DNA from: Vibrio ezurae NBRC 102218
GTDB taxonomy: Bacteria; Pseudomonadota; Gammaproteobacteria; Enterobacterales; Vibrionaceae
Assembly (NCBI RefSeq): GCF_000467185.1
Contig: NZ_BATM01000007.1
Coordinates: forward strand, 1-64,000
DNA: 64,000 bases
Reading direction: 5' to 3'
A program made the translations under genes and the position numbers. The notes under the pieces were generated by a model that was not told the origin of the DNA, did no database searches, and saw nothing but the letters and a program-made list of their open reading frames with translations. Of the stretch, positions 1-8,597 are shown one piece after another (position 1 is the first letter of the stretch; every line of letters starts with the position of its first letter).

Positions 1-275
1 TTGATCGCTGTTTTGTAAACCTCATTCCGCTCTCGTTTACCGACAGCAACAACGGATACAATAATTTGCTCATCACGCACTTCATAGACCAGTCGGTAGC
101 CCGCACTACGTAATTTTATCTTGTAACAGTTAGGCATGCCGTTCAGTTTTGCCGATGGTACGTGTGGATTTTCCAAGCGAGATGCGAGCTTTTTCTTAAA
201 CTGATCTTTTACTGTTGAGTCGAGTTTTTTCCATTCCTTTTGTGCCTCAACTTTAAACGTCAGCTTATAGCTCAT
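1..275 (-). CDS. RelE/ParE-type toxin, partial (runs off the window)
   Basis: This is a reading frame of at least 91 codons starting with ATG at 275 on the minus strand and still open at base 1. The translation begins MSYKLTFKVEAQKEWKKLD and continues with KLNGMPNCYKIKLRSAGYRL and a VVAVGKRERNEVY segment. These are the basic core and the C-terminal KR-x-R-x-x-VY motif of RelE-superfamily mRNA interferases, which cleave mRNA on the ribosome and are about 95 residues long, so very little is missing. Its start overlaps the stop of the upstream antitoxin by 11 bases, the usual translational coupling of such pairs. No long frame covers it only because it is cut by the window edge. The family call is firm; the exact substrate specificity cannot be read here. 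Confidence 0.85.
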   Translation of the reverse strand, partial: MSYKLTFKVEAQKEWKKLDSTVKDQFKKKLASRLENPHVPSAKLNGMPNCYKIKLRSAGYRLVYEVRDEQIIVSVVAVGKRERNEVYKTAI

Positions 276-516
276 CTAGCGTCACCTCAATCTCAGGTGA
301 GTTCAGTCGCTCCTTAACAATCTGCGCAAGCTCTATATCTTCCAGTTTATCCATCAAAAGCTCATAAGCTTCTGCTGGGACACAATAAAAAGCAGGTTGA
401 TTACGATTTAATACAGCAACAGGAAAGCCATCTGCGCCTTCCACAACAGCCATCGGATTTTTCTTTAGTTCACTGATACTCGTAGAATTATCAGCAAGAA
501 TAGGTCGAATACTCAT
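265..516 (-). CDS. Phd/YefM/RelB-type antitoxin
   Basis: A protein of 83 residues that should neutralise the adjacent RelE-like toxin and autorepress the operon. The N-terminal half (MSIRPILADNSTSISELKKN followed by PMAVVE) is the Phd/YefM fold that binds operator DNA. The acidic C-terminal tail (LEDIELAQIVKERL onward) is the toxin-binding segment. A GTG nine bases upstream (525) would add MIV, but the family normally starts MSIRPI, so the ATG at 516 is preferred. It is the first gene of a two-gene operon with an 11-base overlap. The solitary pair next to an HNH nuclease gene suggests accessory DNA. Confidence 0.85.
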   Translation of the reverse strand: MSIRPILADNSTSISELKKNPMAVVEGADGFPVAVLNRNQPAFYCVPAEAYELLMDKLEDIELAQIVKERLNSPEIEVTLDEL

Positions 517-525
517 AACAATCAC

Positions 526-870
526 ATCTCACATAACCTAGTAACAGTACCAATTATAGGTCACATGATTGCAGTGCTCAACTAAAAAGACCTGTTAAAT
601 GGTCTTTTGTCGTTATTAGATTAAAAGAGGGCAAAACAGAACAATCTGGGAAAATTCGACTGTTTGGTGTGATTTATTCTTAATAAGGTGCACTGTGAAA
701 AATGATAACACGCGAACTCATTTTCATGTGATGGCAGAACGTAGATTATGATGTATATGCTTTATTTTTTATTGACTTATGGTAGGTTAATTGAAGCTTA
801 GATCGTCAGGGAAAAGGGCTTGGCAATTATTTTTACCGCTTAACAAGACGTTGTTGTCTGTGAGGATTCG
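526..870. other. Intergenic region between the antitoxin and the HNH gene
   Basis: 345 AT-rich bases between divergent genes. It must hold the promoter of the toxin-antitoxin operon and the promoter of the HNH gene. I see no strong hairpin, RNA gene or further reading frame. A short ACAA/TTGT mini-hairpin near 848-862 precedes the HNH start and is too weak to call. Confidence 0.5.
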
Positions 871-1482
871 ATGATAAAATTTGAAAAAGAGTTTATAGAA
901 TACCTAATGAGCAGGCATAAGGCTGTAAAAATAGATACGGCTTGTAGTTACCTTAGTTATTTAAGAAGAGTTGATAAGCAACTATACGGCATAAATTTCC
1001 ATACAGAAGTTACGTGCTTAGATGATATTAAAAACTTGGTTTTGGGTTTGCGTGCTACTGGCATGCCTGAACGTTCAATAAATAATTGTGATGTTGCAAT
1101 GCGAGCTTACCTGAATTTCATCGATGTGGTTATAAATAGTGAGAAACTGTTTCCTGAAGAATCAAATATCTATGTGGAGGGAACAACGGTAAGTGTAAAA
1201 GTAAATCGCTTTGAGCGAAACTTGAAAGCTAGGGTCGCATGTATTGGTCACCATGGAGTAACTTGTAAAGTATGTGATATTAACTTTAATTACACTTACG
1301 GTAGGATCGGAACTGGTTTTATACATGTCCATCACGTTAAACCGTTAAGTGAAATTAATCAGGAGTACATTGTTGACCCAGTAAATGATCTCGTGCCTGT
1401 ATGCCCAAATTGTCATTCAATGCTTCATCGAAAAACACCGCCATATACGATATTGGAATTGAAGAAAATCATGGCGAAATAG
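871..1482 (+). CDS. HNH endonuclease (McrA-like, COG3183-type)
   Basis: 203 residues. The C-terminal third carries a complete HNH/beta-beta-alpha-metal nuclease: CKVC around residue 131, then HVHHVKPLSEI, DPVNDLVPVCPNCHSMLHRK. The two CxxC pairs would hold a structural zinc, and the HH pair and the late N and H would form the active site. The N-terminal 110 residues are helical and basic, resembling a DNA-binding or target-recognition part, but I cannot assign a family. An ATG at 871 is preceded by GAGGA five bases upstream. It is monocistronic, with no methylase or helicase partner beside it. It could be a modification-dependent restriction nuclease or a selfish or phage-derived HNH enzyme; the nuclease domain is certain, the biological role is not. 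Confidence 0.82.
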   Translation: MIKFEKEFIEYLMSRHKAVKIDTACSYLSYLRRVDKQLYGINFHTEVTCLDDIKNLVLGLRATGMPERSINNCDVAMRAYLNFIDVVINSEKLFPEESNIYVEGTTVSVKVNRFERNLKARVACIGHHGVTCKVCDINFNYTYGRIGTGFIHVHHVKPLSEINQEYIVDPVNDLVPVCPNCHSMLHRKTPPYTILELKKIMAK

Positions 1483-1830
1483 GCAATTAACAAACGTGCA
1501 TGCCTTTAAGATCTAAATATTGGCAATATTTCCTATCCTTGAAATATTTTGAAGTAGGATGTTTTTAGCGTGATATCTAGGGCAAGAGCAGTGACACTCA
1601 CAACACATTTTTAAGAAGATACTTGAGTATCTAAAGCCGCACTCTAGCCCCAACCCACAGTAAAGCCTAATACCTTACATCATTTCCCCATCCACCTAGA
1701 CACTTTTAATAAACAAGACTAACTTTATCAATGGGTTGGCGTCTGTGGGCGCGATATGTTTATTACCGTTTGAGCGAAGAGCACTGACTATCGGAATGGT
1801 CGACGCTGTGTGCTGACAAGGATGTACTGT
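1483..1830. other. Intergenic region upstream of the secretion-like operon
   Basis: 348 bases between the HNH gene and the first gene of the HlyD/M50/SecA-like operon. It must contain that operon's promoter. One reading phase is open for about 38 codons up to a stop just before the operon start, but it has no start codon, so I do not call a gene. No clear terminator or repeat is visible. Confidence 0.45.
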
Positions 1831-3657
1831 ATGACGCAACAAGTCGAAGCTGCGCCAGAGCAAACGCCGCACGATGCGGCAACGCAACAAAATGATTATT
1901 ATCAGGAGTGGCTTGCCAAGCACAAAGCGGTGATTCCCGGTTTGCAGTCGGCGGTGATTTACCTTCCAATCAATGGCGAGTTAGTGCCTATTGCGGATTT
2001 TGAGCCGCAGCAAGCGGCTTTTAATCAGCTTAATGAATTGCTCGATAATCATAAAACCATCATCCAACCGCAAGTCACTCGACTGGCCACTATTTCTCCT
2101 GAGGGGGAAGCGTTTGGTCTGATTTATCCTATGTTAGATAAGCAAGGTGAGCTGATTGCTCTGGCTGGATTTGCGGTGCAGGTGAAAACGCAAACCGAAC
2201 TTACCCAAGCTTTAACTGTATTGCAGTGGAGCGCCGCGGGAATTGAAGTGGCGGAGCATCAACTGCGTGCTCAGCAAGCGTTAGATGAACAAGAATCCTA
2301 TTCCACTCGGGTTGAGCTTTTAGCGCGAGTATTGTCTGAATCCAGTTATGGCGCATCCGCTACCCGCGCCGTCACCGAAATTGCAGTACTGCTTAACTGT
2401 GACCGAGTTAGTCTTGGGCAGTATCAAAAAAATCGTTGCCGCCTAAAACACCTTTCGCACAGCGCCCAATTTGGCAAGAAAATGAACCATGTGCGCCAGA
2501 TTGAACGGGTGATGGATGAGTGTATTGATCAAGGTAAGATCATCCACTTCCCTGAAAGTGATATCGATGAACACGCCATTACCCAAGCACACCAAACTTT
2601 ATCTGAGTCGCAAGGCGATATTGGAGTGATGTCGGTGCCTTTGTATCTGCGCGGAGAAATTTATGGGGCTTTAGTGGTGGAAGGTAAGCCCGACCAAGTG
2701 TGGAGTAAATCAGAGTCGGAGTTTTGCCAAAGCATCTTTAGCCTGATTTTGCCCACGCTAGAAGATAAACGCCTCAACGATAGACCTTGGTATCGTAAAT
2801 TATTTGATGGCACGCGACGTCAATTAGCTCGATTGTTTGGGCCTAATTACCTAGGCAGGAAACTGTTTATTCTTGGCGCGCTGATCATCGGCTATTTACT
2901 TGCCACCGTGACGGGCGAATATAAATTATCTGCCAATGCTCAAATAGAAAGTGCGGTGCAGCGAGCCATTGTTGCCCCTTATGACGGCTATATAAATCAA
3001 GCTTTGGTAAGGGCAGGCGATCGAGTGGCCCAAGGCGAGTTATTAGTACAGATGGACGACCGAGATTTACGTCTAGAGCGTCTTAAATGGCTCAGTGAAG
3101 AGAGCAAATTAGTGCGCCAGCGTCTAGAGGCATTATCGATTCGTGACCGCGCCAAAATCAATATCTTAAATGCCCAAGAAAAGCAGGTGCAAGTACAGCT
3201 GTCCTTGGTTGAAAGTCAGCTTCAGCGCGGTCAATTACTGGCCCCTTACGATGGTGTGGTGGTCAATGGCGACCTTAGCCAACGCTTGGGCAGTGCGGTC
3301 AGTAAAGGTGAATTATTACTTGAAGTGGCGCCCCTTGATAGTCATCGCATTAAACTGCAAGTGGCGGAAGACCAGATCGCGGAGCTTAAATTAGGACAGG
3401 CAGGCACCTTGTATTTATCGGCACTTCCAGAGCAAGGTTTTGAGTTTGTGATTAGCAAATTAACGCCCGTGACCGAAGCGGTCGATGGCGCCAGTTATTT
3501 TATTGTAGAGGCGCAATTACAGACGTTTTCTCAACAATTGCAACCGGGCATGGAAGGCATAGGTAAAGTCGCCATTAATGAGCAATTGCTGTTTCATATT
3601 TGGACTCGCGAAATGGCGCAGTGGTTAAGATTGCAGGCGTGGTCTTGGTGGGGGTAG
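1831..3657 (+). CDS. GAF domain - transmembrane - HlyD adaptor fusion protein
   Basis: 608 residues counted from ATG 1831, chosen because AAGGA lies eight bases upstream; GTG 1810 and ATG 1822 are in frame but lack such a site. Residues about 155-320 form a GAF-like sensory domain (SESSYGASATRAVTEIAVLL; later GDIGVMSVPLYLRGEIYGAL). One hydrophobic segment at about 345-363 (LFILGALIIGYLLATV) crosses the membrane. Residues 370-600 are an HlyD/biotinyl-lipoyl adaptor (VAPYDGYINQALVRAGDRVAQGE; a coiled coil; then LLAPYDGVVVNGD). This puts GAF in the cytoplasm and the adaptor in the periplasm. It is first of four tightly packed genes, six bases before the next start. I infer a regulated inner-membrane component of a dedicated exporter. 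Confidence 0.8.
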   Translation: MTQQVEAAPEQTPHDAATQQNDYYQEWLAKHKAVIPGLQSAVIYLPINGELVPIADFEPQQAAFNQLNELLDNHKTIIQPQVTRLATISPEGEAFGLIYPMLDKQGELIALAGFAVQVKTQTELTQALTVLQWSAAGIEVAEHQLRAQQALDEQESYSTRVELLARVLSESSYGASATRAVTEIAVLLNCDRVSLGQYQKNRCRLKHLSHSAQFGKKMNHVRQIERVMDECIDQGKIIHFPESDIDEHAITQAHQTLSESQGDIGVMSVPLYLRGEIYGALVVEGKPDQVWSKSESEFCQSIFSLILPTLEDKRLNDRPWYRKLFDGTRRQLARLFGPNYLGRKLFILGALIIGYLLATVTGEYKLSANAQIESAVQRAIVAPYDGYINQALVRAGDRVAQGELLVQMDDRDLRLERLKWLSEESKLVRQRLEALSIRDRAKINILNAQEKQVQVQLSLVESQLQRGQLLAPYDGVVVNGDLSQRLGSAVSKGELLLEVAPLDSHRIKLQVAEDQIAELKLGQAGTLYLSALPEQGFEFVISKLTPVTEAVDGASYFIVEAQLQTFSQQLQPGMEGIGKVAINEQLLFHIWTREMAQWLRLQAWSWWG

Positions 3658-3663
3658 CGGACT

Positions 3664-5805
3664 ATGTCGCAAACGCTATTTAGCCCCGCTTGGTATAAAG
3701 TCGCTGACCTTAAGGTGCGCATTCGTAAACACGCTGATATTCATCGGCATGTGTACCGAGGCAAAGTGTGGTACGTATTGCAAGACCATGTCACAGGGCA
3801 GTTTCAGCGTTTTACTCCGCAGGCGTATCAATTAATTGGTTTAATGAATGGCGAGCGCACCCTACAACAAATTTGGGATATTGCCTGTCAGCAGTTAAAA
3901 GAAGAGTTACCAAGCCAAGATGAGGTGATCAATTTGGTTGGGCAACTCAACAAAGCCAACGTCATGCAAACCGATGTATTGCCGAGCATCAAGCATTTGT
4001 ATCGTCGCGGTGAAACCGAGCAAAAAAAGAAGCTCCTGCAACAGCTCAAATCACCACTAAGTGTGCGTATTCCTCTGCTCGACCCTGAACGTTTTTTGTT
4101 TGCCACGCGCTTTATCGCTCGGGCTATATTTTCCTTCGGCGGAGCTTTGCTTTGGCTAGCGATTGTCATTCTAGGCATTGTGCTGGCTACGCTACACTGG
4201 ACAGAGCTTACCAACAATTTAAGTGACCAAGTGTTGGGGCTTGAGAATCTCGTGTTGATGGCGCTGGTGTATCCCGTCATCAAATTGGCGCATGAATTGG
4301 GCCATGGCTGGGCGGTCAAACGTTGGGGTGGGGAAGTGCATGAAATGGGCGTGATGCTGCTTATTTTTATTCCTGTGCCTTATGTCGATGCGTCAGCGGC
4401 TTCCTCGTTTAGCAATAAATATCAACGCATGATTGTTGGCGCAGTGGGCGTATTTGCGGAACTGTTCATTGCCGCACTGGCAATGTTGGTGTGGGTGTTA
4501 GTTGAGCCGGGAGTGGTGCGTGCCCTTGCGTACAACGTGATGCTAATTGGCGGTGTATCGACGCTACTGTTTAATGGTAATCCACTCTTAAGGTTTGATG
4601 CCTATTATGTATTGGCAGATTTTCTGGAAATCCCTAATTTAGCCGCGCGTGGTAATGCGCAAGTTGGCTATTTAGTGAAACGCTATCTGTTTCGAATTAG
4701 TGCGGTGCGCAGTAATGCCTACAGCACGTCAGAATCTTTTTGGTTGGCGCTGTATGCGGTGACTTCCTACATCTATCGCTTGTTTGTGATGGTGGCAATC
4801 TCGTTATTTGTCGCCAGTAAATACTTCTTCATCGGTATTATATTGGCCATTTGGTCGGTGATGAGCAGTTTGATCATTCCTATAGTTAAAGCCATAGCTA
4901 AACCACGACAAGACCCTCTTATGCGAAGAAAAAGTCCCTATATTTATCTCGGTGGCGCTGCGGTTATTACTGCTATCGCCTTTTTACTGTTGTATGTGCC
5001 TGCGCCCTATAAAACTTATGCGCAAGGGGTGATTTATGTGCCGCAAAACGCCTACATAAGAGCGCAAACTAATGGCTTTGTTCGACAAGTCTTCTTAGAA
5101 GGCGGTGCGCAGGTAGAGCAAGGTACGGCTCTATTACAACTTGATGCGCCTGATTTGCAGGCCAAAGCTGAAATTTTAAAAGGGCAATTTGCAGAAGCAA
5201 AGCTTCGATATGACGCGAGCGTGAATAATCGCACCGAATCTGAAATCTTACTGCAAGAGCTCAAATATCTAGGGCAGGAATACCAAGACGTGCAAAGGCG
5301 TCTGCAACACCTTGATGTAATTAGCCCAGCCGCAGGTCAGCTTATTTTTGCCCAAAGGCATTTACAAGAAGGGCACTATTTTCATCGCGGTGAAATCATT
5401 GGCTATGTGGTTGATGTTGAGCATTTACCCATTGCGGCGATGATCTCTGAGGATGATATCGATAGAGTCAGCAACCAAACTCATGCGGTGTGGTTAAAAC
5501 TGGCCTCACAGCTTGAGCCTGAATATGCCAGCGCCATTATTCGCCAAGCCCCTTCCTCTACGCATCTATTACCAAGCTCAGTGCTAAGCACCGATGGTGG
5601 CGGTTTGATTGTATTAGATCCTAATCGCACCACAGAACTAGAAAGCTACAAAAGTTATTTTCGGGTAGAACTGGACAGTTCAAATGCGCCCATTCAGCGT
5701 TATGATGAACGGGTGCATGTGCTGTTTGAGCATGACGCAGAGCCTATCGCTTATCGTTGGTATCGCTCTGTGAGGCGCTTATTGTTGAGGCAGTTTGATG
5801 TATAA
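3664..5805 (+). CDS. PqqD-like / M50 site-2-type metalloprotease / HlyD fusion membrane protein
   Basis: 713 residues. Residues 1-115 resemble PqqD-type peptide-binding modules (VWYVLQDHVTGQFQRFTPQA, then LMNGERTLQQIWDIA). A multi-spanning membrane region of about residues 140-425 contains the zinc-binding HELGH at about 210-214 and a second motif NPLLRFDAYYVLADFLEIPN near 305, which together match the two active-site elements of M50/YydH-type proteases. After a last membrane segment near 445, residues 460-640 form a lipoyl/HlyD adaptor (YVPQNAYIRAQTNGFVRQVF; coiled coil; DVISPAAGQLIF). The second motif has A where G is common, but its Asp is kept, so activity is plausible. It overlaps the SecA-like gene downstream. 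The role is inferred: membrane hub that processes or threads a secreted peptide. Confidence 0.82.
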   Translation: MSQTLFSPAWYKVADLKVRIRKHADIHRHVYRGKVWYVLQDHVTGQFQRFTPQAYQLIGLMNGERTLQQIWDIACQQLKEELPSQDEVINLVGQLNKANVMQTDVLPSIKHLYRRGETEQKKKLLQQLKSPLSVRIPLLDPERFLFATRFIARAIFSFGGALLWLAIVILGIVLATLHWTELTNNLSDQVLGLENLVLMALVYPVIKLAHELGHGWAVKRWGGEVHEMGVMLLIFIPVPYVDASAASSFSNKYQRMIVGAVGVFAELFIAALAMLVWVLVEPGVVRALAYNVMLIGGVSTLLFNGNPLLRFDAYYVLADFLEIPNLAARGNAQVGYLVKRYLFRISAVRSNAYSTSESFWLALYAVTSYIYRLFVMVAISLFVASKYFFIGIILAIWSVMSSLIIPIVKAIAKPRQDPLMRRKSPYIYLGGAAVITAIAFLLLYVPAPYKTYAQGVIYVPQNAYIRAQTNGFVRQVFLEGGAQVEQGTALLQLDAPDLQAKAEILKGQFAEAKLRYDASVNNRTESEILLQELKYLGQEYQDVQRRLQHLDVISPAAGQLIFAQRHLQEGHYFHRGEIIGYVVDVEHLPIAAMISEDDIDRVSNQTHAVWLKLASQLEPEYASAIIRQAPSSTHLLPSSVLSTDGGGLIVLDPNRTTELESYKSYFRVELDSSNAPIQRYDERVHVLFEHDAEPIAYRWYRSVRRLLLRQFDV

Positions 5806-7795
5806 GCGCCCGCAAAGAAGACCTAACTCGGTATTAGAGCGGCCGCAACGAGTATTGGATACGCAAAAACGTATGCAGCGCTGGTGGCGCACGTTAACCG
5901 CGTTTGGCAGTCGTCCGCTGCGCGCATCTATCTGGTTATATAAACCCTTGTTATGGCGCATTAAAGGCCGTGATAAAGCCTACCGAAAATTATCAGAAAG
6001 TGAGTTAGATCAGCAGATCAAAACCGTCCAACAATCGCTATTGCGCTTTGGGCTGACCAATGCTCTGACCGTTGAGGTCTTTGCGCTAGTACGAGAAGTC
6101 GCTGGGCGTGAATTGGGCATGTGGCACTTTGATAGTCAGTTATTGGGTGGGCTGGCGATTTTGCATGGCAATATCGGGCAAATGCAAACGGGCGAAGGTA
6201 AAACATTAACTGCAACTTTGCCGGTTGCAGCGGCTGCGCTTGCGGGTATTCCTACCCATGTTGTGACGGTGAATGATTATTTAACTGAGCGAGATGCGCA
6301 GTTGATGCTACCTGTTTATCAGCGTTTAGGCTTGAGCGTTGGGGTTGTGATACAAGGTCTGGACTTGAATGAGCGTAAACAAGAATACGCCCGCGATATC
6401 GTGTATTGCACAAATAACGAACTGGCTTTTGATTACCTCAAAGATGCGATTGCCCTTGAACAACATTCAGATGCTTTGCACTTGCACGCCCTGCGAAGTT
6501 TGCCATCACATCGCTCCGAGTTGCTGGATAGCTTGATGTTAAGAGGGCTTCATTTTGCAGTGGTTGATGAAGCTGATGGCGTATTTATGGATGAAGCGAT
6601 TACGCCACTGGTGATCTCGGGTGATAGCGCGCCTAATCCTGATCAGCAGCAGTTATATTTACAAGCCTTTGAGATAGGGCAAATGCTACAACTTGACGTG
6701 GATTTTATGATTCGCCTGCCTTCTAAACAGATTGAGTTTACGCCACTGGGTGAGGAAAACATCGAACGACAAACGCAAGGATTAGGGGCGTTGTGGCAAG
6801 CAAGGTTAAGACGTTTAGAACTGGTGAAACAAGCCCTGACAGCCTTGCATTTGTTTATTCGAGATAAACACTATTTAGTAGATGAGGGCAAAGTGGTCAT
6901 CATTGATGAGCACACCGGACGACGCATGCCCGATAGAACGTGGGAGCAGGGCTTACATCAATTAATTGAAATTAAAGAGCAGTGCGAACTTAGCGATCCA
7001 CGGGTGACGTTAGCCAGTATCAGTTTTCAAAACTTTTTCCGTTTTTATCATCACTTGTCAGGCATGACCGGTACTGCCGATGAAGTGAAAAGTGAGTTCT
7101 GGCGCGTGTATGAACTGCCGGTGGTGGATGTGCCCACTCATAAAGCCAGTCAGCGCCGTCAATTTCGGCCTACGATTTTGCGCACTGAACAGCAAAAGTG
7201 GCAGTGCGTAGTGAGCAAGATTAAACAATTTCGTGAGCAGGGAGAGCGCCCAATATTGGTCGGTACACAATCGCTCAAGGACTCTGAATCCCTGTCTCAA
7301 TTATTGTTAGCCCGCGGTATTGAGCATCAAGTGCTTAACGCTAGGCAAGATGAGTCTGAGGCGGAAATTGTCAAACTGGCCGGGCTGGCATCGAAAATTA
7401 CGATAGCGACGAGTATGGCAGGTAGGGGCACCGACATTAAATTAGACAGCCAAGTGGAAGCGCAAGGCGGGCTACATGTGATGGTGACAGGTTTGCATGA
7501 TTCTTCACGAGTAGATAGGCAATTAGAAGGTCGCTGTGCTCGGCAAGGGGACAGAGGCAGCGTCGAATTTATTCTGTCATTAGAAGAAGAACTGATTACC
7601 GCTAAGTGGGCAAAATTATTGGCGTTAATAAATCTAATTCCAATGCCCAACAGTTTGAAAAGTAAACTATTATTTAATGGCATTCGGCAGTGTCAAAAGC
7701 GCATTGAACGTCAGCAAGACCAGAGCCGTAAGCAATTGCTAAAACACGATGAACAACAGCAGGAAGTGTTGTCTTTCTCTCAAAATCAGGTGTAA
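5798..7795 (+). CDS. SecA-like ATPase, shortened form
   Basis: 665 residues from ATG 5798 (GAGG seven bases upstream; an in-frame TTG lies at 5795). The DEAD-motor core of SecA is complete: Walker A MQTGEGKT near residue 128, HVVTVNDYL, the DEAD-type Walker B VVDEADGVFMDEAITPLVIS near 255, GMTGTADE, ATSMAGRGTDI near 540 and RQLEGRCARQGD near 575-585. After the helical-scaffold trace RKQLLKHDE near 644 the protein ends. The wing, two-helix finger and zinc-binding SecB tail of the roughly 900-residue housekeeping SecA are therefore absent. It overlaps the M50 fusion gene by eight bases and sits two bases before the last HlyD gene. It is most likely an accessory ATPase dedicated to this locus, not the cell's essential SecA. 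Confidence 0.88.
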   Translation: MYKRPQRRPNSVLERPQRVLDTQKRMQRWWRTLTAFGSRPLRASIWLYKPLLWRIKGRDKAYRKLSESELDQQIKTVQQSLLRFGLTNALTVEVFALVREVAGRELGMWHFDSQLLGGLAILHGNIGQMQTGEGKTLTATLPVAAAALAGIPTHVVTVNDYLTERDAQLMLPVYQRLGLSVGVVIQGLDLNERKQEYARDIVYCTNNELAFDYLKDAIALEQHSDALHLHALRSLPSHRSELLDSLMLRGLHFAVVDEADGVFMDEAITPLVISGDSAPNPDQQQLYLQAFEIGQMLQLDVDFMIRLPSKQIEFTPLGEENIERQTQGLGALWQARLRRLELVKQALTALHLFIRDKHYLVDEGKVVIIDEHTGRRMPDRTWEQGLHQLIEIKEQCELSDPRVTLASISFQNFFRFYHHLSGMTGTADEVKSEFWRVYELPVVDVPTHKASQRRQFRPTILRTEQQKWQCVVSKIKQFREQGERPILVGTQSLKDSESLSQLLLARGIEHQVLNARQDESEAEIVKLAGLASKITIATSMAGRGTDIKLDSQVEAQGGLHVMVTGLHDSSRVDRQLEGRCARQGDRGSVEFILSLEEELITAKWAKLLALINLIPMPNSLKSKLLFNGIRQCQKRIERQQDQSRKQLLKHDEQQQEVLSFSQNQV

Positions 7796-7797
7796 AC

Positions 7798-8583
7798 ATG
7801 ACAAGCTGTAAAACATGGAAGTTCGAGCAAACACATTTTGGCAAACGGGCACTAGCAAGCATATTGCTGCTGGCCTCTTTTACCTCTTATGCCAATAACG
7901 CAAACGATGCCAGCCATCCGCTGATTTCTCCTTTTAGCTGTTTACTCGAACCCAGCTCAGAGGTTGAGCTTAGCAGTGAAGTGCAAGGAGTTATCAAAGA
8001 GCTTAGGGTTAACCGAGGCGATAAAGTTAAGAAAGGGCAGGTAGTGATGAAACTGAACTCTACCGTTGAAATTGCCGCTGTGAATACGGTTAAGGCAAGG
8101 CTAGATTTTGCCAGTCGTAAGGTAGAGCGAAATGCTGATTTGTATCGCAAGAGTCTGATTTCTGACAATGAGCAAGACGAGATGTTGACCGAACAACGCT
8201 TGGCGGAGTTTCAGCTGAAAGAAGCTAAGGTTCGTTTAAGCCAAAGGCAAACCCGCAGTCCTATTTCTGGGGTGGTGATTGAGCGTATTAAAGATCCTGG
8301 TGAATTTGTCGACGAAGAACCGTTTTTGCGCATCGCGACCTTAAATCCTATCCATGCAGAAGTGGTGTTACCTGCTGAGCTGTATGGCAAAATCAGTAAA
8401 GGACAACAGGTGAATCTGTCGGCGCTAGGTAAAGATGCCACCTATCAAGGTAAGGTCTCGATTATCGACCCGATTATTGATGCTGCCAGTAATACCTTTG
8501 CAGTGACTGTGTCACTGAATAATGACTCGCAGAGTTTATTTGTAGGACAGCGCTGTGATGTTGAGTTTATCAGTGGTAGCTAG
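7798..8583 (+). CDS. Periplasmic HlyD/RND-type adaptor protein
   Basis: 261 residues. A basic start, the hydrophobic run ASILLLASFTSYA and a likely cleavage after residue 33 form a signal peptide, so the protein should be soluble or tethered in the periplasm. The mature part has the order lipoyl half (VELSSEVQGVIKELRVNRGD), short coiled-coil hairpin (residues 90-140), lipoyl half (TRSPISGVVIERIKDPGEF) and beta-barrel (GQQVNLSALGKDATYQGKVS), the layout of membrane-fusion proteins that connect an inner-membrane machine to an outer-membrane TolC-like channel. It is last of the four-gene operon, two bases after the SecA-like gene. It faces rlmF, whose stop is 14 bases away. No TolC homologue is present in the window. 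Confidence 0.85.
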   Translation: MTSCKTWKFEQTHFGKRALASILLLASFTSYANNANDASHPLISPFSCLLEPSSEVELSSEVQGVIKELRVNRGDKVKKGQVVMKLNSTVEIAAVNTVKARLDFASRKVERNADLYRKSLISDNEQDEMLTEQRLAEFQLKEAKVRLSQRQTRSPISGVVIERIKDPGEFVDEEPFLRIATLNPIHAEVVLPAELYGKISKGQQVNLSALGKDATYQGKVSIIDPIIDAASNTFAVTVSLNNDSQSLFVGQRCDVEFISGS

Positions 8584-8597
8584 GCTCTAAAGCACGA

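Noticed and set aside
835-870. TTAACAAGACG before and TTAACAAACG after the HNH gene, like integron attC core sites
   Set aside because: The complementary core and the long inverted arms of attC sites are missing, and the orientation relative to the gene is wrong.
1690-1820. A frame open for 38 codons before the export operon, perhaps the end of a lost substrate gene
   Set aside because: It has no start codon, begins right after a stop and shows no recognisable motif.
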